A DNA stretch of 64,000 nucleotides from Pseudoalteromonas sp. XMcav2-N (GTDB taxonomy: Bacteria > Pseudomonadota > Gammaproteobacteria > Enterobacterales > Alteromonadaceae), in the NCBI RefSeq assembly GCF_024124545.1, contig NZ_JAMXSF010000012.1, positions 62,001 to 126,000 of the forward strand, in the 5' to 3' direction. This document shows, piece after piece, positions 57,325 to 64,000 of this stretch (the first letter of the stretch is position 1; each line of letters starts with the position of its first letter). The notes beneath the pieces were generated by a model. That model saw only the letters and a list, made by a program, of their open reading frames with translations. It ran no database searches and was not told the origin of the DNA. The translations under genes were made by a program, and so were the position numbers.

Positions 57325-57693
57325 CTAGTGGCTGCTCACAAAACGGCTATTTAGCCAATGAATCCCTACCGCAAAAGTTGCAGCAGCCACACAATACAGA
57401 GGCAAAACGACGAGCAATAAAGCAGACGTTGAACTCCCGGTAGCAATCTGGCCTATATCGAAATAAAACCCTAATGTTGTCAATAACATCAAAAAATGAA
57501 CAATCCCATTCACCATTTGCTGGCGAAAACTGATACGAGACTCCTGATAATGATTGATCAGGTTAATAACAAGAAGAAATAATGGCACTGATATTATCCA
57601 CAGCGACATTAGCACGGAAGATGAACCAATCAGAATCAGGTACAGTCCAATCAATATTAAACTTACCAGTTCAGTACTGTATTTTGTTAGCAT
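57325..57693 (-). CDS. Small four-helix membrane protein of unknown function inside the rpsQ-tail array
   Basis: Not recognised. A 122-residue, strongly hydrophobic protein with four predicted transmembrane helices (about 8-28, 30-48, 65-83, 90-112), joined by a short polar loop NHYQESRISFRQQ. It lies between the fourth and fifth copies of the rpsQ 3' end, has its own candidate promoter (minus strand, 57866-57837) and is followed by an array-type terminator. This makes it the only gene carried within the array. Its base composition is AT-richer than the ribosomal genes beside it. It might be cargo brought in with the repeats. Confidence 0.65.
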   Translation of the reverse strand: MLTKYSTELVSLILIGLYLILIGSSSVLMSLWIISVPLFLLVINLINHYQESRISFRQQMVNGIVHFLMLLTTLGFYFDIGQIATGSSTSALLLVVLPLYCVAAATFAVGIHWLNSRFVSSH

Positions 57694-57836
57694 AGAAGCT
57701 CCAAATTCCTTATCAACAATTCAGTTCAATGTTTACTTAGATTGTTCTGAAGCTCGGTAGGCCGGCGAATGGTGAGAATGATACTTACTCCTTTAGTGCT
57801 TAAGTTATGAATCAGTAACTAAAATGGGTACTCCAG

Positions 57837-57866
57837 AGTATAGCAATAAAAACAAAAGCCAACCAA
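57837..57866 (-). promoter_or_regulatory. Candidate promoter of the small membrane-protein gene
   Basis: On the minus strand TTGGTT (57866-57861) and TATACT (57842-57837) are 18 bp apart, about 140 bp before the start codon. It lies just beyond the point where rpsQ tail copy 4 ends. Confidence 0.45.
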
Positions 57867-57890
57867 GTGTCAATGGGTGAAACTAGCTTC

Positions 57891-57945
57891 CTACCAAAGT
57901 CCAGGATGTTTTCTTAGGGATTTTGGCGGTGACGCACATCATGGA
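57891..57945 (-). repeat. rpsQ 3'-end copy 4 (truncated)
   Basis: Matches the rpsQ 3' region from CACATC-type sequence to CTACC, then stops abruptly: the last codons for VLVRPKKA are missing and unrelated sequence begins at 57890. The coding frame is already disrupted by the GGTGGTGA-type insertion seen also in copies 2, 3 and 5. Confidence 0.7.
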
Positions 57946-57995
57946 GCATCGCTTTATTCAGACGACGCTTTCCATATTCTAAGCGCCTTAAACGC

Positions 57996-58024
57996 AAAAG
58001 CCCCAGCCAAAAGGCCGGGGCTTT
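57996..58024 (-). terminator. Array terminator between rpsQ tails 3 and 4
   Basis: AAAGCCCCAGCC and GGCCGGGGCTTT pair around AAAA with one A-C mismatch. The minus-strand T-run is short (TTTTGCG). Confidence 0.7.
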
Positions 58025-58052
58025 TCAAAAGTTTAATTTAGTTAGAAACTAA

Positions 58053-58139
58053 AATTAAGCTTTCTCAGGACAAACCAGAACGTCTACCAAAGTCCAAGAT
58101 TTTTTCTTAGGGATTTTGGTGGTGACGCACATTCACGGA
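58053..58139 (-). repeat. rpsQ 3'-end copy 3
   Basis: Contains the complete end of rpsQ, including a stop codon in AAGCTTAA and the coding trace TLVDVLVCPEKA, but its upstream part is frame-shifted by an 8-bp net insertion. It has the same flanks as copy 1 (B-type spacer on its low-coordinate side). Confidence 0.8.
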
Positions 58140-58190
58140 GTGTCGCCCTATTCAGACGACTCTTTACATGTACTGAGCGCCCCAAACGCA

Positions 58191-58217
58191 AAAGCCCCGA
58201 CCAAAGGTCGGGGCTTT
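58191..58217 (-). terminator. Array terminator between rpsQ tails 2 and 3
   Basis: AAAGCCCCGACC (58191-58202) and GGTCGGGGCTTT (58206-58217) are perfect 12-bp arms around AAA. Confidence 0.8.
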
Positions 58218-58239
58218 CAAGACAAACTTAATTAATAAA

Positions 58240-58326
58240 AATTAAGCTTTCTTAGGACGAGCCAGAACGTCTACCAAAGTCCAGGATGTTTTCTTAGGGG
58301 TTTTGGTGGTGACGCACATTCACGGA
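58240..58326 (-). repeat. rpsQ 3'-end copy 2
   Basis: Ends with the codon trace TLVDVLARPKKA and a stop. The upstream part is frame-shifted by the 8-bp net insertion. It has the A-type spacer on its low-coordinate side, identical in type to that of the true rpsQ. Confidence 0.8.
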
Positions 58327-58378
58327 GTGTCGCGCCATACAGCAAACCCTTTTGAACATTCTGAGTGCCCCAAACGCA

Positions 58379-58406
58379 AAAGCCCCAGCCAAAAGGCTGG
58401 GGCTTT
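58379..58406 (-). terminator. Array terminator between rpsQ tails 1 and 2
   Basis: AAAGCCCCAGCC (58379-58390) and GGCTGGGGCTTT (58395-58406) are perfect 12-bp arms around AAAA. Confidence 0.8.
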
Positions 58407-58434
58407 TCAAAAGTTTAATTTAGTTAGAAACTAA

Positions 58435-58513
58435 AATTAAGCTTTCTCAGGACGAACGAGAACGTCTACCAAAGTCCAAGATTTTTTCTTAGAAATCGGC
58501 GCACATTCACGGA
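58435..58513 (-). repeat. rpsQ 3'-end copy 1 (best preserved)
   Basis: The minus strand reads [13 protein letters not shown] followed by [12 protein letters not shown] and a stop, the last 25 or so residues of S17 in frame with a single Lys-to-Glu change near the end. Similarity to rpsQ ends abruptly at CACATTCACGGA (58502-58513). There is no start codon, so it is a fragment. Confidence 0.88.
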
Positions 58514-58563
58514 GTGTCGCCCTATTCAGGCGATTCTTTACATGTACTGAGCGCCCCAAACGC

Positions 58564-58591
58564 AAAAGCCCCGACCAAAGGCCGGGGCTTT
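58564..58591 (-). terminator. Terminator immediately downstream of rpsQ
   Basis: AAAGCCCCGACC and GGCCGGGGCTTT pair with one A-C mismatch around AAA. It lies about 25 bp after the rpsQ stop on the minus strand and is the first of the array of similar hairpins. Confidence 0.75.
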
Positions 58592-58615
58592 CAAGACAAA
58601 CTTAATTAATAAAAA

Positions 58616-58873
58616 TTAAGCTTTCTTAGGACGAACCAGAACGTCTACCAAAGTCCAAGATTTTTTCTTAGAAATCGGCGCACATTCACGGATAGTCACA
58701 GTATCACCTGCTTGCGCAGTGTTGCTCTCATCGTGTGCGTGCAACTTAGTTGTACGCTTGATGAATTTACCGTAGATCGGGTGCTTAACCTGACGCTCGA
58801 TAGCAACAACGATTGACTTGTCCATTTTGTCGCTAACTACACGACCTTGAAGAGTACGGATCTTATCGCTCAT
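58616..58873 (-). CDS. rpsQ: Ribosomal protein S17
   Basis: Small-subunit protein of 85 residues; opens [20 protein letters not shown] after the initiator region and ends [17 protein letters not shown], both typical. It is the last gene of the S10 operon here. Its stop is followed within 25 bp by a terminator and then by five degraded copies of its own 3' end, where rplN would normally be expected. Confidence 0.98.
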   Translation of the reverse strand: MSDKIRTLQGRVVSDKMDKSIVVAIERQVKHPIYGKFIKRTTKLHAHDESNTAQAGDTVTIRECAPISKKKSWTLVDVLVRPKKA

Positions 58874-59064
58874 TATGCACCTGCCTTCTGGTTGATAACC
58901 GTTTTAACACGCGCAATATTGCGACGTACTTTTTTCAGCTCGTGAGTCTGAGCCAGCTGACCAGTGCTCGCTTGCATGCGCAGGTTGAACTGCTCACGCA
59001 GAAGCTCTAGAAGTTCAGCATTTAGCTCTTCTACGCTTTTGTCTTTAAGTTCGCTAGCTTTCAT
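58873..59064 (-). CDS. rpmC: Ribosomal protein L29
   Basis: Large-subunit protein of 63 residues, two helices near the exit tunnel ([19 protein letters not shown], then the family-conserved [16 protein letters not shown]). It abuts rplP upstream without a gap and overlaps rpsQ by one base at 58873. Confidence 0.98.
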   Translation of the reverse strand: MKASELKDKSVEELNAELLELLREQFNLRMQASTGQLAQTHELKKVRRNIARVKTVINQKAGA

Positions 59065-59478
59065 TTACATTACCGTCCGAGTTACAAAAGTGGTTTTGAA
59101 AGGTAATTTACGAGCAGCTAGGTTGAATGCTTCGCGAGCAAGCTCTTCTGAAACACCTTCCATCTCGTAAAGTACTTTACCAGGCTGAATTTCAGCAACC
59201 CAGTATTCAACAGAACCTTTACCTTTACCCATACGAACTTCAAGCGGCTTTTCTGTAATTGGCTTATCTGGGAACACACGGATCCAGATTTTACCTTGAC
59301 GCTTGATGTGACGTGTCATAGCACGACGAGCTGCTTCGATTTGACGAGCAGTCATACGGCCACGGCCAGTCGCTTTCAAGCCGAAAGAACCGAAGCTAAC
59401 TTTATTACCGCTAGTTGCAAGACCACGGTTGCGGCCTTTGTGCACTTTACGGAATTTTGTACGTTTTGGCTGTAACAT
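59065..59478 (-). CDS. rplP: Ribosomal protein L16
   Basis: Large-subunit protein of 137 residues at the peptidyl transferase centre region. The N-terminus [19 protein letters not shown] and the segment [14 protein letters not shown] are family text. It is followed directly by rpmC. Confidence 0.98.
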   Translation of the reverse strand: MLQPKRTKFRKVHKGRNRGLATSGNKVSFGSFGLKATGRGRMTARQIEAARRAMTRHIKRQGKIWIRVFPDKPITEKPLEVRMGKGKGSVEYWVAEIQPGKVLYEMEGVSEELAREAFNLAARKLPFKTTFVTRTVM

Positions 59479-59491
59479 TAGTCGCTACCTC

Positions 59492-60193
59492 TTACTTAGC
59501 ACTTTTTTTAGCTTTCTTCGGAGCGCGCTTGGCTGGCTTCTCAGCTTCTTGTTTCAGTGGAAGACCACCGATAACTTCGCCTTTGAAGATCCAAACTTTA
59601 ACACCGATGATACCGTAAGTGGTCAAAGCTTCAGAAGTTGCGTAGTCGATGTCAGCACGTAGAGTGTGTAGAGGTACACGACCTTCACGGTACCACTCAG
59701 AACGTGCGATTTCAGCACCGCCAAGACGGCCGCTAACTTCAACTTTGATACCCTTTGCACCCAGACGCATTGCGTTCTGTACCGCGCGCTTCATAGCACG
59801 ACGGAACATTACACGACGCTCTAGCTGTGAAGAGATACCGTCAGCAACTAGTTGTGCATCAAGCTCTGGCTTACGTACTTCTGCGATGTTGATTTGCGCA
59901 GGTACACCAGCAAGCTTAGTTACAGCGTGGCGAAGCTTTTCAACATCTTCACCTTTTTTACCGATAACAACACCAGGACGAGCTGTGTGAATTGTTACAC
60001 GGATAGATTTAGCTGGACGCTCAATAACGATTTTAGACACAGAAGCGTTTTTCAATTCCTTAGTAAGGTATTGACGCACTTTGTGATCACCAAAAAGCTG
60101 CTCAGAGAAATCTTTTGAATTCGCGTACCAGGTAGAAACCCAAGGTTTAGAGATACCTAGGCGAATACCAGTAGGATGAACTTTTTGTCCCAT
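59492..60193 (-). CDS. rpsC: Ribosomal protein S3
   Basis: Small-subunit protein of 233 residues with an N-terminal KH domain ([20 protein letters not shown]) and the C-terminal S3 domain, ending in a lysine-rich tail. It binds the mRNA entry channel. Thirteen bases separate it from rplP. Confidence 0.98.
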   Translation of the reverse strand: MGQKVHPTGIRLGISKPWVSTWYANSKDFSEQLFGDHKVRQYLTKELKNASVSKIVIERPAKSIRVTIHTARPGVVIGKKGEDVEKLRHAVTKLAGVPAQINIAEVRKPELDAQLVADGISSQLERRVMFRRAMKRAVQNAMRLGAKGIKVEVSGRLGGAEIARSEWYREGRVPLHTLRADIDYATSEALTTYGIIGVKVWIFKGEVIGGLPLKQEAEKPAKRAPKKAKKSAK

Positions 60194-60205
60194 TACTTAT
60201 ATCTC

Positions 60206-60538
60206 CTAGCTATCTGAAACCACAACAGTGATGTGGCTTGAACGCTTAAGGATGCGGTCAGCGCGTCCTTTAGCACGTGGCATAATACGTTTCATTGTAG
60301 GACCTTCGTCTACAAATACTTTAGCCACTTTAAGCTCATCAATGTCAGCACCTTCGTTGTGCTCCGCGTTAGCGATAGCAGACTCAAGTACTTTCTTAAC
60401 TAATACAGCCGCTTTCTTTGGGCTGTACGCTAGGATTTCTAGCGCGCGATCAACCGGAAGTCCGCGGATCTGATCTGCAACTAGACGTGCTTTTTGCGCC
60501 GAACCAGAGGCGAATTTGTGTTTAGCTAATGCTTCCAT
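60206..60538 (-). CDS. rplV: Ribosomal protein L22
   Basis: Large-subunit protein of 110 residues lining the exit tunnel ([38 protein letters not shown]). Two adjacent ATG codons occur; the second (60538) is chosen because GGAGG is then 5 nt away and the length equals that of E. coli L22. Confidence 0.97.
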   Translation of the reverse strand: MEALAKHKFASGSAQKARLVADQIRGLPVDRALEILAYSPKKAAVLVKKVLESAIANAEHNEGADIDELKVAKVFVDEGPTMKRIMPRAKGRADRILKRSSHITVVVSDS

Positions 60539-60550
60539 CATACCCTCCGA

Positions 60551-60838
<288 letters not shown>

Positions 60839-60845
60839 TCAACTA

Positions 60846-61670
60846 TTACTTAGTACGACGACGTACGATAAATTTATCAGTACGCTTGTTCTTACGTGTC
60901 TTAGCACCTTTAGTCGGCTTACCCCATGGAGACACAGGGTGACGACCACCAGATGTACGACCTTCACCACCACCGTGTGGGTGGTCTACCGGGTTCATGG
61001 CAACACCACGAACTGTAGGACGAACACCACGCCAGCGAGTTGCACCAGCTTTACCTAGTGAACGTAGCATGTGTTCAGCGTTACCTACTTCACCGATAGT
61101 TGCGCGACAATCCGCTTCAACTTTACGCATTTCGCCTGAACGTAGACGTAGAGTCACGTACTGGCCTTCACGCGCTAGGATCTGTACATATGCACCAGCA
61201 GAACGGGCAATCTGAGCACCTTTACCAGGCTTAAGCTCAACATTGTGTACCGTTGTACCTACTGGGATGTTACGCATAGGCATTGCGTTACCAGCTTTGA
61301 TTGGTGCATCAACACCAGACTGGATTGCATCACCCGCTTGAACACCTTTAGGTGCGATGATGTAACGACGCTCACCGTCTGCATATAATACAAGAGCGAT
61401 GTTTGCGCTACGGTTAGGATCGTACTCTAGACGCTCAACTTTAGCTGGGATGCCATCTTTGGTGCGTTTAAAGTCGATTAAACGGTAGTGTTGCTTGTGA
61501 CCACCACCGATGTGACGAACCGTGATACGACCGTTGTTGTTACGACCACCTGATTTAGAGTTTTTCTCTAATAGCGGAGCGTAAGGCTTACCCTTGTGCA
61601 GATCAGGGTTAACCACTTTAACGACGTGACGACGACCCGCAGAAGTTGGTTTACACTTTTGAAGTGCCAT
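60846..61670 (-). CDS. rplB: Ribosomal protein L2
   Basis: Large-subunit core protein of 274 residues needed for subunit association and peptidyl transfer. Conserved segments include [20 protein letters not shown] at the start, [20 protein letters not shown], which contains the functionally important histidine, and [11 protein letters not shown] at the end. Confidence 0.98.
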   Translation of the reverse strand: MALQKCKPTSAGRRHVVKVVNPDLHKGKPYAPLLEKNSKSGGRNNNGRITVRHIGGGHKQHYRLIDFKRTKDGIPAKVERLEYDPNRSANIALVLYADGERRYIIAPKGVQAGDAIQSGVDAPIKAGNAMPMRNIPVGTTVHNVELKPGKGAQIARSAGAYVQILAREGQYVTLRLRSGEMRKVEADCRATIGEVGNAEHMLRSLGKAGATRWRGVRPTVRGVAMNPVDHPHGGGEGRTSGGRHPVSPWGKPTKGAKTRKNKRTDKFIVRRRTK

Positions 61671-61687
61671 AATTCTAACTCCCCTTA

Positions 61688-61990
61688 TTACTCGGCGCCG
61701 CCGACAAAGTCTAGCTCGCTGCCTTCTTTAAGAGTAACGTAGGCTTTCTTCCAGTCTGAACGACGGCCGAAACGCATGCCTGTACGCTTAGTTTTACCCT
61801 TAACATTTAGCGTGCGAACACCTGTTACTTCTACTTCGAAAAGCTTCTCAACAGCAGCTTTGATTTCTGCTTTGTTTGCATCTTTAACTACTTTGAAAAC
61901 AATCGTGTTGTTCTCTTCAGCAGAGATGGTGCTTTTCTCAGAGATGTGTGGAGCAAGGATTACTTTTAAAAGACGTTCTTCACGGATCAT
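61688..61990 (-). CDS. rplW: Ribosomal protein L23
   Basis: Large-subunit protein of 100 residues at the exit-tunnel mouth, docking site for trigger factor and SRP ([25 protein letters not shown] loop [15 protein letters not shown]). It starts within the last 4 bases of rplD (ATGA overlap). Confidence 0.98.
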   Translation of the reverse strand: MIREERLLKVILAPHISEKSTISAEENNTIVFKVVKDANKAEIKAAVEKLFEVEVTGVRTLNVKGKTKRTGMRFGRRSDWKKAYVTLKEGSELDFVGGAE

Positions 61991-62589
61991 GCTAGCGCCT
62001 CCTCAAGTTGCTTAACAGCAGCAGCAGTAATCAGTACCTTATCGAAAGCGATTAGGCTTACTGGGTCGATGCCAGCTACATCACGCGTGTCAACCTTGTA
62101 CAGGTTACGTGCAGAAAGGAATAGATTCTCATCTACTTCTTCAGTCACGATTAGTACGTCTTTAAGCTCAAGCTCTTTCAGCTTAGCTACTAGTTCTTTA
62201 GTCTTTGGTGCTTCCAGACCAAATTCTTCAACAACTACCAGACGATCTTGACGAACAAGCTCAGAAAGAATGCTCTTGATCGCACCGCGATACATCTTAC
62301 GGTTAACTTTTTGGCTGTGATCTTGCGGCTTAGCTGCAAAGCTCACACCACCGCTGCGCCAGATTGGGCTGCGGATTGTACCAGCACGTGCACGGCCAGT
62401 ACCTTTTTGGCGGAATGGTTTTTTACCACCACCAGCAACTTCAGAACGTGTCTTCTGAGCTTTAGTACCCTGACGAGCACCTGCTGCGAAAGCAACAACT
62501 ACTTGGTGTACTAATGCTTCGTTAAACTCACGTCCAAAAGTAGCTTCGGAAACTTCAAGCGCACCAGCGCCTTTAATTGCTAATTCCAT
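61987..62589 (-). CDS. rplD: Ribosomal protein L4
   Basis: Large-subunit protein of 200 residues; in E. coli free L4 also represses its own operon through the S10 leader. The loop [20 protein letters not shown] and [20 protein letters not shown] are conserved. ATG at 62589 is used; the codon before it is GTG and gives one residue more than the family norm. A leader hairpin at 63620-63661 is a candidate L4 target. Confidence 0.97.
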   Translation of the reverse strand: MELAIKGAGALEVSEATFGREFNEALVHQVVVAFAAGARQGTKAQKTRSEVAGGGKKPFRQKGTGRARAGTIRSPIWRSGGVSFAAKPQDHSQKVNRKMYRGAIKSILSELVRQDRLVVVEEFGLEAPKTKELVAKLKELELKDVLIVTEEVDENLFLSARNLYKVDTRDVAGIDPVSLIAFDKVLITAAAVKQLEEALA

Positions 62590-62606
62590 CACTAAATCTC
62601 CAGGAC

Positions 62607-63242
62607 TTAAGCTTTAACAGCTGGTTTAACGATAACGTCGCCGCCGATAGCGCCAGGTACTGCACCTTTAACTAATAGCAGATTACGCTCAGCGTCAACA
62701 CGTACTAGCTCTAGGTTCTGAGTAGTTGTTTGCACATTACCCATTTGACCAGCCATTTTCTTACCTTTAAACACCTTACCAGGTGATTGGTTTTGACCGA
62801 TTGAACCAGGAGCACGGTGAGATAGAGAGTTACCGTGAGTAGCGTCTTGTGTGCTGAAATTCCAGCGCTTAACACCACCTTGGAAACCTTTACCTTTTGA
62901 AGTACCAGTAACGTCTACTTTGTTTACTTCGTTGAATAGCTCAACAGTAAGCTCAGCACCTACTTCAAACTCACCTTCACCGCCGTTAAGACGGAATTCC
63001 CACAGGCCGCGACCCGCTTCAACACCAGCTTTAGCGAAGTGACCCGCTTCTGGTTTGTTTACACGGCTTGCTTTTTTCTCGCCTGCAGTAACTTGAAGCG
63101 CGTTATAACCGTCTGTTGCGTCAGATTTGATCTGAGTAACACGGTTAGGAGTCGCTTCGATAACTGTCACAGGGATAGATACACCATCTTCAGTGAAGAT
63201 GCGTGTCATACCCACTTTACGACCGACTAGACCTAATGCCAT
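62607..63242 (-). CDS. rplC: Ribosomal protein L3
   Basis: Large-subunit protein of 211 residues; [20 protein letters not shown] at the start and the long loop [20 protein letters not shown] with the glutamine that is methylated in E. coli ([17 protein letters not shown]) are visible. It follows rpsJ by 27 bp. Confidence 0.98.
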   Translation of the reverse strand: MALGLVGRKVGMTRIFTEDGVSIPVTVIEATPNRVTQIKSDATDGYNALQVTAGEKKASRVNKPEAGHFAKAGVEAGRGLWEFRLNGGEGEFEVGAELTVELFNEVNKVDVTGTSKGKGFQGGVKRWNFSTQDATHGNSLSHRAPGSIGQNQSPGKVFKGKKMAGQMGNVQTTTQNLELVRVDAERNLLLVKGAVPGAIGGDVIVKPAVKA

Positions 63243-63269
63243 TTTCCTAAAACCTCTCTAATCTTTCGA

Positions 63270-63590
<321 letters not shown>

Positions 63591-63619
63591 TCAATTAAAA
63601 GAGCATTTAAAAAGAGCAT

Positions 63620-63661
63620 AAAAAAACCGCCGAGGCCATCTCAAAATATAAGAGGTCGGTT
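63620..63661 (-). promoter_or_regulatory. S10 operon leader hairpin, candidate L4-responsive attenuator
   Basis: On the minus strand the segment from 63661 to 63627 can fold into an imperfect GC-rich hairpin (ACCGACC ... GGCCTCGGCGGT), immediately followed by seven T (63626-63620). It lies about 40 nt before rpsJ. E. coli and several relatives use such a leader hairpin for L4-mediated attenuation. Confidence 0.6.
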
Positions 63662-63767
63662 GTTCTTCTATTTCTACCATTGAACTCCAAATCGGAGTTC
63701 CTGTTTACGTGCCTGAAATCCAGGCCTTTGTATGACTTTCTTGTGACGAATCACAGAAAGTTTGAGC

Positions 63768-63795
63768 ATTATAATGACACTGGTGATAAATGCAA
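63768..63795 (-). promoter_or_regulatory. Predicted promoter of the S10 operon
   Basis: On the minus strand TTGCAT (63795-63790) and a consensus TATAAT (63773-63768) are 16 bp apart. Transcription would begin near 63761, giving a leader of about 180 nt before rpsJ, close to the E. coli leader length. Confidence 0.65.
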
Positions 63796-63968
63796 CAATT
63801 ATTGCAAAATTATTTGTCCTGCGCCGCGTCTACACTGTAAGTGGCTCAAGGCGTCTATACTTTACGCAAGGGAATACATACATCAGCCTTGTCATTGTAC
63901 TGACACAAATGGTCAGTCCAGTTAAAGCCTGTTATTCTATACAGCAAAAATACAAATCTGGTACCGCT
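63796..63968. other. Intergenic region upstream of the S10 promoter
   Basis: About 170 bp with no supported gene. It presumably carries the promoter of the rightward frame starting at 63969 (TATTCT near 63932 is a possible -10). Confidence 0.3.
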
Positions 63969-64000
63969 ATGCGCTTACTTTCTCAGGGGCTCAACCGAGT
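63969..64000 (+). CDS. Possible start of a rightward gene cut by the window edge
   Basis: ATG at 63969 opens a frame (MRLLSQGLNR) that is still open at the last base. Only ten codons are visible, so neither reality nor function can be judged; the divergent position relative to the S10 operon makes a gene start plausible. Confidence 0.3.
   Translation, partial: MRLLSQGLNR

Overview
The window looks like chromosome from a marine gammaproteobacterium of the Alteromonadales, most likely Pseudoalteromonas or a close relative. This rests on protein character and gene order (fabR beside sthA; trpS-gph-rpe; dam-damX-aroB-aroK-pilQPONM; mrcA; metL-metB/metJ; priA-ftsN-hslV-hslU; the S10 ribosomal protein operon) and on the many chemoreceptors. 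It is an inference; no 16S or database evidence is available. No prophage, CRISPR array, rRNA or tRNA gene was recognised.

Layout. 1-4.0 kb: the 3'-truncated pabA/trpG gene, the FabR repressor, a divergent fatty acid desaturase with a FabR operator, and sthA whose start lies in a hairpin. 4.0-11.3 kb: a more accessory stretch with an outer-membrane barrel protein and a secreted cupredoxin-like protein, a GH97 alpha-glucosidase, an MFS transporter with a divergent AraC-type regulator, and a cysteine-containing secreted protein. 11.5-24.5 kb: an S24-type repressor, trpS-gph-rpe, two small proteins, a MITE-like element abutting the dam stop codon, then dam, damX, aroB, aroK and pilQPONM, all leftward. 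24.8-33.6 kb: mrcA, the methionine genes metL-metB with divergent metJ, a malic enzyme, a possible broken small gene, and rpmE.

33.9-49.1 kb: priA, ftsN, hslV, hslU and a DUF971 gene; a chemoreceptor; a glycosyltransferase/PAP2 pair; rraA; a formimidoylglutamase-like ureohydrolase; a degenerate GGDEF-EAL membrane protein; hutI/hutC with a HutC-type operator; and a sugar epimerase-like protein. 49.4-56.9 kb: three more chemoreceptors around hemN, which has a well-placed FNR-type box. 58.6-63.6 kb: the S10 operon, read leftward (rpsJ to rpsQ), with an upstream attenuator-like hairpin.

The most unusual structure is at 57.06-58.62 kb. Immediately downstream of rpsQ, where the spc operon (rplN onward) usually follows in gammaproteobacteria, there is an array of five decaying copies of the rpsQ 3' end, each with its own GC-rich terminator hairpin. 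Two flavours of unit alternate, suggesting duplication of a dimer of about 375 bp. A small four-helix membrane protein gene sits between the fourth and fifth tails. This is compatible with serial duplication or with repeated integration behind the rpsQ 3' end, and is the best candidate here for something undescribed.
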